Assembly: GCA_030064795.1 (NCBI GenBank)
Contig: JASJEI010000251.1
Span: 1-16,606, forward strand
DNA from: Pleurocapsa sp. MO_226.B13
GTDB taxonomy: Bacteria; Cyanobacteriota; Cyanobacteriia; Cyanobacteriales; Xenococcaceae
Length of the DNA stretch: 16,606 nt
Direction: 5' to 3'
Shown: positions 8,177 through 13,534 of the stretch, one piece after another
Numbering within the stretch: the first letter of the stretch is position 1
Layout: each line of letters opens with the position of its first letter
Position numbers and translations under genes: made by a program
Notes under the pieces: model-generated
What the model was told of the DNA's origin: nothing
The model's input: only the letters and a program-made list of their open reading frames with translations
Databases searched by the model: none

Positions 8177-8746
8177 ATGACTCAAACTTCAACCCCCGAT
8201 TTTTCACAAGCCTATTCCGAGCAAGAATTAATCAAACCCTATAAAGGCGATCCTTGTAAGGGCAATCTCTCAACTCCAGTTAATGACTCGGACTTAGTAA
8301 ATTTATACATTCGTAACTTGCCAGCCTACCGCGAAGGGTTGAGTCCTTTTATGCGGGGTTTAGAAATTGGTATGGCTCATGGCTATTTTTTAATTGGCCC
8401 CGAAATTGTCTTTGGCCCACTGCGAGAAACCAGTCACGGTGCCAATCTAAGTGGAGTTATCACTGCAATCTATATTACTGCTTCGGCTGTTTTAGGCATT
8501 TCTATTTTTGCTCTAGCAACTTTCCAAGGCGATCCGAGAGGGGCATACAATTCTAATTCTCAAGACGATCTTAGACCCCTAAGAAGCAAAGAAGGTTGGT
8601 TTCAGTTGGGAGGCGGTATCTTTTTGGGAGCAATGGGTGGGGCGGTGTTTGCCTATGCTCTACTAGAAAATTTTGACGATTTAGACGCGATTTTACGCGG
8701 TGCGGTTAATGTTAGTCAACATCTATCTCCCTGGATATTCGGCTAG
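8177..8746 (+). CDS. psaL: Photosystem I reaction centre subunit XI (PsaL)
   Basis: A 189-residue membrane subunit that mediates contacts between PSI monomers. Family landmarks are IKPYKGDP, GNLSTPV, LPAYREGLSP, RGLEIGMAHGYFLIGP, GPLRET and SKEGWFQLGGG. Three hydrophobic helices lie at roughly 62-75, 91-115 and 143-163. It is longer than the usual 150-175 residues, with about 15 extra residues at the N-terminus and a tail (about 177-189, ending SPWIFG) past the point where trimer-type PsaL stops. The C-terminus sits at the trimer interface in known structures, so oligomer form may differ. No clear ribosome site precedes the ATG. The gene is followed by psaI after 90 bp. Confidence 0.93.
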   Translation: MTQTSTPDFSQAYSEQELIKPYKGDPCKGNLSTPVNDSDLVNLYIRNLPAYREGLSPFMRGLEIGMAHGYFLIGPEIVFGPLRETSHGANLSGVITAIYITASAVLGISIFALATFQGDPRGAYNSNSQDDLRPLRSKEGWFQLGGGIFLGAMGGAVFAYALLENFDDLDAILRGAVNVSQHLSPWIFG

Positions 8747-8783
8747 TATCCCTTAGCAAAAATCAGAAATTAAAAGTCACATA

Positions 8784-8820
8784 AAAACCAACAACTACCA
8801 ACTAACAACTAACAACTAAT
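8784..8820 (+). repeat. Heptamer tandem repeats before psaI
   Basis: CAACTAA-type units repeat (CAACTAC, CAACTAA, CAACTAA, CAACTAA), the short tandem repeat class known in cyanobacterial intergenic DNA. They end just before the psaI ribosome site. Confidence 0.6.
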
Positions 8821-8836
8821 AATTAAGAGGATTATT

Positions 8837-8986
8837 ATGGCAGACATGACCCAGATGACAGGATCTTACGCTCTTTCTTGGTTGCCTTGGATCTTTATTC
8901 CCCTGATTACTTATATTCTTCCTTTCCCTGTATTTGCCTTGTTGTTTCTTTGGATCGAAAGAGAAGCCAGAGAAGAAGAAGTTTAA
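8837..8986 (+). CDS. psaI: Photosystem I reaction centre subunit VIII (PsaI)
   Basis: A 49-residue, single-helix PSI subunit that packs beside PsaL and stabilises it. The core LPWIFIP (residues 16-22) followed by a hydrophobic helix and FLWIEREA (residues 38-45) is diagnostic of PsaI. ATG 8837 has a ribosome site AAGAGG six bases upstream. Two further in-frame ATGs at 8846 and 8855 would give 46 or 43 residues, the last nearer the family norm of 38-40; the ribosome-site spacing favours the first. The tail AREEEV is a little longer than usual. The gene follows psaL, its normal partner, and precedes psaF by 31 bp. Confidence 0.93.
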   Translation: MADMTQMTGSYALSWLPWIFIPLITYILPFPVFALLFLWIEREAREEEV

Positions 8987-9017
8987 AGTTAACTCTAAAT
9001 TATTGATAATTAACAAA

Positions 9018-9500
9018 ATGCTTAAAAAAATATTACCTTTGATGTTGGCAATAGCCCTTTGGTTTGCCGTCCCTACTACTGCCTCCGCAGCTGGTATCTT
9101 AGTAAAATGTAAAGACTCAACTGCTTATCAAGAAAGAGTCGCCAGCTATCCCGATAACTATTACTTTAGCGAACCCGATCGCGCCTACGGAGAATATTTA
9201 ACCTGTGGCGAAGATGATGGCTTGCCTCATTTAGTAATCAACTTCAAAAATAGCCTGGATATTGCGATCGCCTTTACTATGTTTTTCTATATTACAGGTT
9301 TTATTGGTTGGTCGGGACGGGCTTATTTGCGACAGATATCGGGACAAAAATCTCCAGAGCAAGCAGAAATTTTTATTAGTTTACCCACGGCAATTCAGGC
9401 TCTAGTCCAAGGTTTACTCTGGCCATTATTAGCAGTCAAAGAATTAACTAGTGGGGAGTTAACTGCTAATAAAAATGAGATTTATGTTTCACCACGATAG
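9018..9500 (+). CDS. psaF: Photosystem I reaction centre subunit III (PsaF)
   Basis: A 160-residue PSI subunit with a lumenal N-terminal domain and transmembrane anchor, lying on the plastocyanin/cytochrome c6 side. Residues 1-24 are a signal peptide ending ASA. C31 and C63 are the two lumenal cysteines of the family (KCKDS and YLTCGED). Hydrophobic segments are at about 82-98 and 124-141. The C-terminal KELTSGELTAN and SPR match PsaF. I start it at ATG 9018; a longer frame from 8934 would overlap psaI and lack a signal peptide at its start. The lumenal segment (35-62) is divergent, reading YPDNYYFSEPDRAYGEY. The gene is followed by psaJ, its usual partner. Confidence 0.94.
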   Translation: MLKKILPLMLAIALWFAVPTTASAAGILVKCKDSTAYQERVASYPDNYYFSEPDRAYGEYLTCGEDDGLPHLVINFKNSLDIAIAFTMFFYITGFIGWSGRAYLRQISGQKSPEQAEIFISLPTAIQALVQGLLWPLLAVKELTSGELTANKNEIYVSPR

Positions 9501-9551
9501 TTTAGCAATTGACAATTAGCTTTCACAATTTAAACCAGATTAATATTAGCC

Positions 9552-9692
9552 ATGCAATACTTACTCAAATATTTAACTAGTGCGCCCATCTTAGCAACTC
9601 TTACCCTGGTTATAGTTGCGGTTTTGTTTATTGAGTTAAATTATTTTTTTCCTGGTTTACAGTATGGGACTTACTTTCATTCCCTACCCTAA
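9552..9692 (+). CDS. psaJ: Photosystem I reaction centre subunit IX (PsaJ)
   Basis: A 46-residue, single-helix PSI subunit that holds PsaF. It begins MQYLLKYLTSAPILATLTLV and continues to FIELNYFFPGL, matching PsaJ (usual start MKHFLTYLSTAPVLA, then IEFNRFYPDLLFHPL). It is a few residues longer than the usual 40-44, ending YFHSLP. It lies 51 bp after psaF on the same strand and is the last gene of the PSI cluster; the inverted 123-bp repeat begins 41 bp later. Confidence 0.93.
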   Translation: MQYLLKYLTSAPILATLTLVIVAVLFIELNYFFPGLQYGTYFHSLP

Positions 9693-9733
9693 ACCTCCGT
9701 CAGGATGAACAGAGGCGATCGCAATCCCAAACC

Positions 9734-9856
9734 GTAGGGGCGAACAGCGACGCGGTTGCGCAAGCCCTAAAGGATTGGCGACACGAAGTTAGTCCTTTAG
9801 GGCTTCGCGGCACAAGTCGTTAGACTCAGCTAATCCTTTAGGGCGTTCGCCCCTAC
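9734..9856 (-). repeat. 123-bp dispersed repeat, copy 2 (after psaJ)
   Basis: Inverted copy of 5570-5692 with termini GTAGGGGCGAAC and GTTCGCCCCTAC. It folds on itself and may act as the 3' boundary of the psa transcript, although it lacks a T-tract. The two copies are of equal length and opposite orientation and bracket psaB-psaL-psaI-psaF-psaJ, so recombination between them would invert a 4.3-kb segment. Confidence 0.85.
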
Positions 9857-9917
9857 TCGTAAATAAAAATTGATTTTCGATACCATGGACATAGAATAGT
9901 TTGTTGATGGTAGAGTA

Positions 9918-10721
9918 ATGAGCGAGCAAAAGTTAGAACAATTAAGAGATTTATTTAAAGGAATGGAACGGGCTTTAATTGCCTATTCTGGAGGGGTAGA
10001 CAGTACCTTAGTAGCTAAGATTGCCTATGATGTTTTGGGCGATCGTGCTTTGGCAATTACGGCGGTGTCTCCCTCCTTACTTCCTGAAGAACTAGTTGAT
10101 GCTCAAACTCAGGCTGCGCAAATTGGAATTAACCACGAGCTTGTAGAAACCAATGAAATGGATAATCCCGACTACACGGCAAATCCTGTCAACCGTTGTT
10201 ATTTTTGTAAGAGCGAACTCCACGACACTCTAAAACCCCTGGCTAAAAAGCGTGGTTATCCCTATGTTTTAGATGGAGTCAATGCTGACGATCTCCAAGA
10301 CTATCGCCCAGGTATCCAAGCAGCCAAAGAAAGAGGAGCGCGATCGCCTTTAGCTGAAGTCGGAGTTAGTAAAGTAGAAGTAAGAGAAATTTCTCGCAGT
10401 TTGGGACTAGCCTCGTGGGATAAACCCGCCCAACCCTGTTTGAGTTCTCGTTTTCCCTATGGTGAAGCAATCACTGTTGCTAAGCTGCAACGGGTAGGTA
10501 GAGCGGAAATATATCTGCGTCAATTGGGTTATCAAAATCTACGGGTACGCTCTCAAGAGGATACTGCCAAAATTGAATTACCTGCCGAGGATATTTGCAC
10601 CTTTGTCCGAGAGGTAGATTTGCCCAAGCTGGTCAAAACTTTTCAGGATTTTGGTTTTGTCTATGTAACTCTCGATTTAGAAGGTTATCGTAGCGGGAAA
10701 TTAAATCAAGTGCTACAATAA
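9918..10721 (+). CDS. larE: ATP-dependent sulfur insertase LarE (nickel-pincer cofactor synthesis)
   Basis: A 267-residue cytosolic enzyme of the PP-loop ATP pyrophosphatase group. The PP-loop SGGVDST is at 24-30. LarE adenylates the carboxylates of pyridinium dicarboxylate mononucleotide and inserts sulfur to make the nickel-pincer cofactor of lactate racemase-type enzymes. C94 and C97 (NRCYFC) plus C174 (AQPCLSSR) give the three-cysteine arrangement of LarE proteins that hold a [4Fe-4S] cluster, rather than the single sacrificial Cys type; the type assignment rests on family knowledge. larB, larC and larA are not in the window. A short leader and the inverted repeat separate it from psaJ, so it is probably an independent unit. 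Confidence 0.88.
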   Translation: MSEQKLEQLRDLFKGMERALIAYSGGVDSTLVAKIAYDVLGDRALAITAVSPSLLPEELVDAQTQAAQIGINHELVETNEMDNPDYTANPVNRCYFCKSELHDTLKPLAKKRGYPYVLDGVNADDLQDYRPGIQAAKERGARSPLAEVGVSKVEVREISRSLGLASWDKPAQPCLSSRFPYGEAITVAKLQRVGRAEIYLRQLGYQNLRVRSQEDTAKIELPAEDICTFVREVDLPKLVKTFQDFGFVYVTLDLEGYRSGKLNQVLQ

Positions 10722-10753
10722 GTATGTCTATATAAATCAAAAACTGAATAACT

Positions 10754-11008
10754 ATGGTTGAAAGGCTCAAGCGATGGGAGTCCCCACGCAAACGAGGACG
10801 CAATGATAAAGGTAAAGGTGGCTCGGCAAGAGCCAGACAATTACGCAAAAGAGAGCAAATGCTGCGTCAAAAGCTCAAAAGAAACGGCGAACAAGGATCG
10901 GCGAAACGACAAGGCGATAGCGGGAGGGAAATTACACCCTCTCTTTTTTTGTCAAAATTAGCAATTACGAACAGAATAGAAATTGAAGAAACATTTTTAA
11001 TTGGTTAA
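10754..11008 (+). CDS. Possible small basic protein (or non-coding RNA locus)
   Basis: A frame of 84 residues, very rich in Lys and Arg in its first 60 (for example PRKRGRNDKGKGG and ARARQLRKREQ). I do not recognise the family. The intrinsic terminator at 10922-10950 falls inside the frame, so a full-length 84-residue product is doubtful. The DNA also holds hairpins such as TGGCTC-ggcaa-GAGCCA and GTCC/GGAC, so the unit from about 10740 to 10950 may instead be a small RNA. Another frame from 10758 covers the same DNA without recognisable features. It lies 32 bp after larE. Confidence 0.3.
   Translation: MVERLKRWESPRKRGRNDKGKGGSARARQLRKREQMLRQKLKRNGEQGSAKRQGDSGREITPSLFLSKLAITNRIEIEETFLIG
10922..10950 (+). 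terminator. Intrinsic terminator
   Basis: GAGGG (10924-10928) pairs with CCCTC (10937-10941) over an 8-base loop, with possible extension by GG/TC, followed by seven T at 10944-10950. It is the clearest terminator in the window. It ends whatever is transcribed from larE and/or the small downstream unit. Confidence 0.7.
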
Positions 11009-11184
11009 ATGTCTATCACTTGAGGAGCTTGCACGTTTTTGGTAAAACTAAGAATCGGCGATCGCTCAACACCAAAACTGTTATGACTGTGCTTTAAGAA
11101 GCAACTAATACCCATGTTACACTTTAATTTAAAGATGAGATAAGCTTAATTAGATTTTATGTTCACTACTAATCACTAAGATCT

Positions 11185-11400
11185 ATGACAGTAGAAATAA
11201 TCATTCCGATCGCTGCTGTAATTGTTTTACTTTTTATATTTGCTTGGTTACTAAAAGTTCTCAAAGCCAGTATCAATAGCATATTGACGATCGCTGCAAT
11301 ATTAATCGTGTTACAGGTATTATTTGGTATTAATTCAGAACTAGTCATCCAAGAAGTTATTCGACTGATTAGTCAGATCGAACGAATCTTGATTAAATAG
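11185..11400 (+). CDS. Small two-helix membrane protein of unknown function
   Basis: A 71-residue hydrophobic protein. Helix one spans about 5-27 (IIPIAAVIVLLFIFAWLLKV) and helix two about 33-50 (ILTIAAILIVLQVLFGI), followed by an amphipathic tail with IQEVIRLISQIERILIK. I do not recognise a named family. Codon use and the clean start after an AT-rich leader make it a likely real gene. It stands alone, with 176 bp of non-coding DNA before it after the previous frame and the tRNA gene after it. Confidence 0.65.
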   Translation: MTVEIIIPIAAVIVLLFIFAWLLKVLKASINSILTIAAILIVLQVLFGINSELVIQEVIRLISQIERILIK

Positions 11401-11442
11401 TCAAATAAACCACTAAGTAGCTTCATTGATGCACTCCCAACG

Positions 11443-11462
11443 CTAATTGCGTTAGCAATTAG
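11443..11462 (+). repeat. Perfect 8-bp hairpin
   Basis: CTAATTGC and GCAATTAG are separated by GTTA, 43 bp after the small membrane protein gene. There is no T-tract, so a terminator role is uncertain. Confidence 0.35.
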
Positions 11463-11463
11463 G

Positions 11464-11540
11464 GTAACCGTTCACTCCCCCTTCCCGAAAAAGCGATCGC
11501 CACAAGCGTAACCGTTCACTCCCCCCCGAAAAAGCGATCG
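11464..11540 (+). repeat. Two tandem copies of a HIP1-containing unit
   Basis: GTAACCGTTCACTCCCCC, an optional TTC, then CCGAAAAAGCGATCG occurs at 11464-11499 and again at 11508-11540. The second copy lacks three bases. The rest of 11541-11680 shows no gene. Confidence 0.7.
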
Positions 11541-11680
11541 TAAGTAAAATGAGCATGGGATGACAATTGAGATTTAAGATTCAAGTAGCTACTCCACTCG
11601 GAAGTAGAGGAGGACTCAATCCTTGACGAGCCAATTTAATGTATCGGTAAATTAAAACTAGCCAAGTTTTTCAGATTCTT

Positions 11681-11689
11681 TGCTATTAT
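11681..11689 (+). promoter_or_regulatory. Extended -10 box of the tRNA-Ser gene
   Basis: TGCTATTAT fits an extended -10 (TGn plus TATAAT-like), with the mature tRNA starting 15 bases later. No good -35 is seen, which extended -10 promoters tolerate. Confidence 0.4.
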
Positions 11690-11704
11690 ATATACGCTGC
11701 GACT

Positions 11705-11789
11705 GGAGAGGTGGCAGAGTGGTCGAATGCGCTCGACTTGAAATCGAGTTTCGTGAAAGCGAACGGGGGTTCGAATCCCTCCCTCTCCG
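11705..11789 (+). tRNA. tRNA-Ser (anticodon UGA)
   Basis: The acceptor arms GGAGAGG (11705-11711) and CCTCTCC (11782-11788) pair fully, with G as discriminator. The D-arm region reads TGGCAGAGTGGTCGAATGC. The anticodon stem CTCGA/TCGAG encloses the loop CTTGAAA, giving anticodon TGA at 11739-11741. A long variable arm is present, as expected for a class II serine tRNA. The T-loop is GTTCGAATCC within GGGGGTTCGAATCCCTC. The CCA end is not encoded. It reads codon UCA and related serine codons. Confidence 0.97.
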
Positions 11790-11834
11790 TGGTTTTATTG
11801 CAAATGATTGAGGATTTTCTTAGTAATTCGACTT

Positions 11835-12773
11835 TTACAATTGCCAATTTAGAGGTGTTGAGCATTTAAAATCTATCTGTTTTGATAACCGTGGATGAGT
11901 AAATGACAGACGATAGGCGTGAAGGAAATAACCGCAATCTCCTGGTACGGGAATGGATTTTTTGCTCAGTTTGACTGGATCTAGGGGAGTAAAAGTCCCC
12001 CCTACTATGTATAGAGGATCGCCCAAGAGAGGATAGCCTGCTGCTGCCAAATGAATTCTGATTTGATGGGGACGACCAGTTAAAATGCTTACTTCGAGTA
12101 ATGTGTGATGTTCGTAACGCTCGACTACACGACATTCACTACGGGCATATTTACCTTGAGGTGTTGCTCCATAGATATAGCCCAAAATAGGATGGGGGAT
12201 TTTACCGATGGGTTGTTCGATAGTCAGGCGATCGCCAATTGTATTTCCTCGAACCAAAACGCGATATACTTTAGTAATCTGGGGAATGTTTTGCCCTATG
12301 GTGCTGTTCCGCATTTGCTGAGAAAGCTTCGATTTAGCTAATGGCGATCGCCCTAATAACAGTAGTCCAGAAGTTCCCCTTCCCAAACGATGAATGGGAA
12401 CTGGAGTATCTTGAGGATAGTCAGTCTTTAGTTGCCACAGCAAAGTATGTTCTAAAAACCCGCCCCCTGGCATTACGGGCAGTCCAGCAGGTTTATTAAT
12501 TACTAGCAAATCTCGATCTTCGTAGAGAATCTGGAATTGCAGAGGAACTTCTGGTTCGATCCAAGGCGCACGATGATAAGTTAATTTTGCTCCTGTCTTA
12601 AGGATAGTTTCGGCACTAGTTTTAGAATCATCGAGCAAAACTCGACCAGATTCAATTCTGGCTTGCCATTCACTCTGGCTGGAGTGGCGATATTTTTGCG
12701 TATAGTAATCTAAAACAGTTTTTCCCGCATCAGCAGCTTTAACTCGTTCGCGGTAAACCCAGCCTTTATTCAT
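11835..12773 (-). CDS. RluA-family pseudouridine synthase homologue with Gly at the catalytic position
   Basis: A 312-residue protein. An S4-like RNA-binding region covers about 18-66 (ARIESGRVLLDD). The RluA/RsuA catalytic domain starts near residue 80: YEDRDLLVINKPAGLPVMPG, then HRLGRGTSGLLLLGRS (128-143), KVYRVLVRG and GRPHQIRIHLAAAGYPLLGD. In RluA enzymes the motif is HRLDRxTSG and its Asp attacks uridine; here position 131 is Gly. As I recall, the HRLGRGTSG form also occurs in cyanobacterial and plant homologues, so it is more likely a conserved subfamily trait than a new mutation. RNA binding is expected; isomerase activity is uncertain. Its 3' end faces the tRNA gene, and a COP23 gene ends 31 bp upstream on the same strand. 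Confidence 0.85.
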   Translation of the reverse strand: MNKGWVYRERVKAADAGKTVLDYYTQKYRHSSQSEWQARIESGRVLLDDSKTSAETILKTGAKLTYHRAPWIEPEVPLQFQILYEDRDLLVINKPAGLPVMPGGGFLEHTLLWQLKTDYPQDTPVPIHRLGRGTSGLLLLGRSPLAKSKLSQQMRNSTIGQNIPQITKVYRVLVRGNTIGDRLTIEQPIGKIPHPILGYIYGATPQGKYARSECRVVERYEHHTLLEVSILTGRPHQIRIHLAAAGYPLLGDPLYIVGGTFTPLDPVKLSKKSIPVPGDCGYFLHAYRLSFTHPRLSKQIDFKCSTPLNWQL

Positions 12774-12804
12774 GCTGCTAATATCGATTTAGATCGATCG
12801 ATTA

Positions 12805-13341
12805 CTACTTACTCAAGTTAAGCAACATTTCCATGTTGACGTAAGTTTCTCCATTTACCTGGGAGATTATAGATTCTGGTTCGCTGGCACTAGAAAGCTG
12901 AATTGGCCCACTAGCAGCCCAAACACGACGATCTAAAAGTTTGAGTAGAGTTTGATTGGCATCTGTACCTGGTTTGAAGGTTACTAAAAGACCATCAGGT
13001 AAACAGGAACCACCTTTATAAGCTGCTACGCAAAGTACGGGTAAATTGTTCATCTTATCTGCTTTAATATACTTAAGCGTGCCATTGTTATCAAATTTTT
13101 TGAACCGCTCCGAAACAATTTGACAGCGTTGTTGGGGAGTAAAAGGAGGTGGAAATGAACGATCTGTCCATCTAATTAAAGGTATTGAACCTCTTTCGGT
13201 TTGAACGGTAGTAGAAATTTGCGTTGTATCGCAAGCAAAACGATCTTGAGCTACTGCTGATTGAGTATTACTAGCGATCGCTCCTATAAGTATACTCAAT
13301 CCAAGGATAGTTTGGGACAATAATTTGAATTTGGGTTTCAT
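12805..13341 (-). CDS. COP23-domain secreted protein, copy A
   Basis: A 178-residue protein. Residues 1-31 are a signal peptide (positive start, hydrophobic core TILGLSILIGAIAS, cleavage after AVA), so it is exported to the periplasm or lumen. The mature part follows the COP23 pattern: FAC, an ERGSIPLIRW strand, PQQRCQIVSERF, LPVLCVAAYKGGSCLPDGLL and a C-terminal segment. Cysteines 37, 73, 104 and 113 could form two disulfides. COP23 was named for a circadian-oscillating polypeptide of a unicellular cyanobacterium; the biochemical role is unknown. It is the duplicate of the gene at 15700-16242, with 66 of 71 residues identical from QRCQIVS to LLDRRVW. Confidence 0.8.
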   Translation of the reverse strand: MKPKFKLLSQTILGLSILIGAIASNTQSAVAQDRFACDTTQISTTVQTERGSIPLIRWTDRSFPPPFTPQQRCQIVSERFKKFDNNGTLKYIKADKMNNLPVLCVAAYKGGSCLPDGLLVTFKPGTDANQTLLKLLDRRVWAASGPIQLSSASEPESIISQVNGETYVNMEMLLNLSK

Positions 13342-13420
13342 GATTCTTTCTACAAAGCGACTACATTCTAGCTGTAAATATAGAGATGGAAACAGTTTGC
13401 TTGTATCTTTATTGTAATAC
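13342..13420 (-). promoter_or_regulatory. Leader and promoter region of COP23 copy A, shared with copy B
   Basis: Reading toward the gene, ATACAAGCAAACT, then CATCTNTATAT-like, then AATGTAGTCGCTTTG appears in both COP23 leaders at the same distance from the ATG. TATATT resembles a -10 box. The conservation covers about 80 bp, so the duplication carried the regulatory region with it, and the two genes are probably co-regulated. Confidence 0.55.
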
Positions 13421-13534
13421 CCAAGAATTGATTTAGGTCAATACAAAGCAACTCTTCATCTAATCTATTTAATTACTTACATATAGTTCTGAGACAATTT
13501 TAAAATGCAATTTGTTCTATAGTTGCAATAACTA

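Noticed and set aside
8934..9017. N-terminal extension of PsaF from an upstream ATG
   Set aside because: It would overlap psaI and bury the signal peptide; ATG 9018 gives a standard signal peptide and family length.
10633..10848. 71-codon minus-strand frame overlapping the end of larE
   Set aside because: Antisense overlap with a well-supported gene and no recognisable features.
13400..13420. TTACA-like pair in the COP23 leaders as HLR1
   Set aside because: The second half site is off by one base in spacing and mismatched in both leaders.
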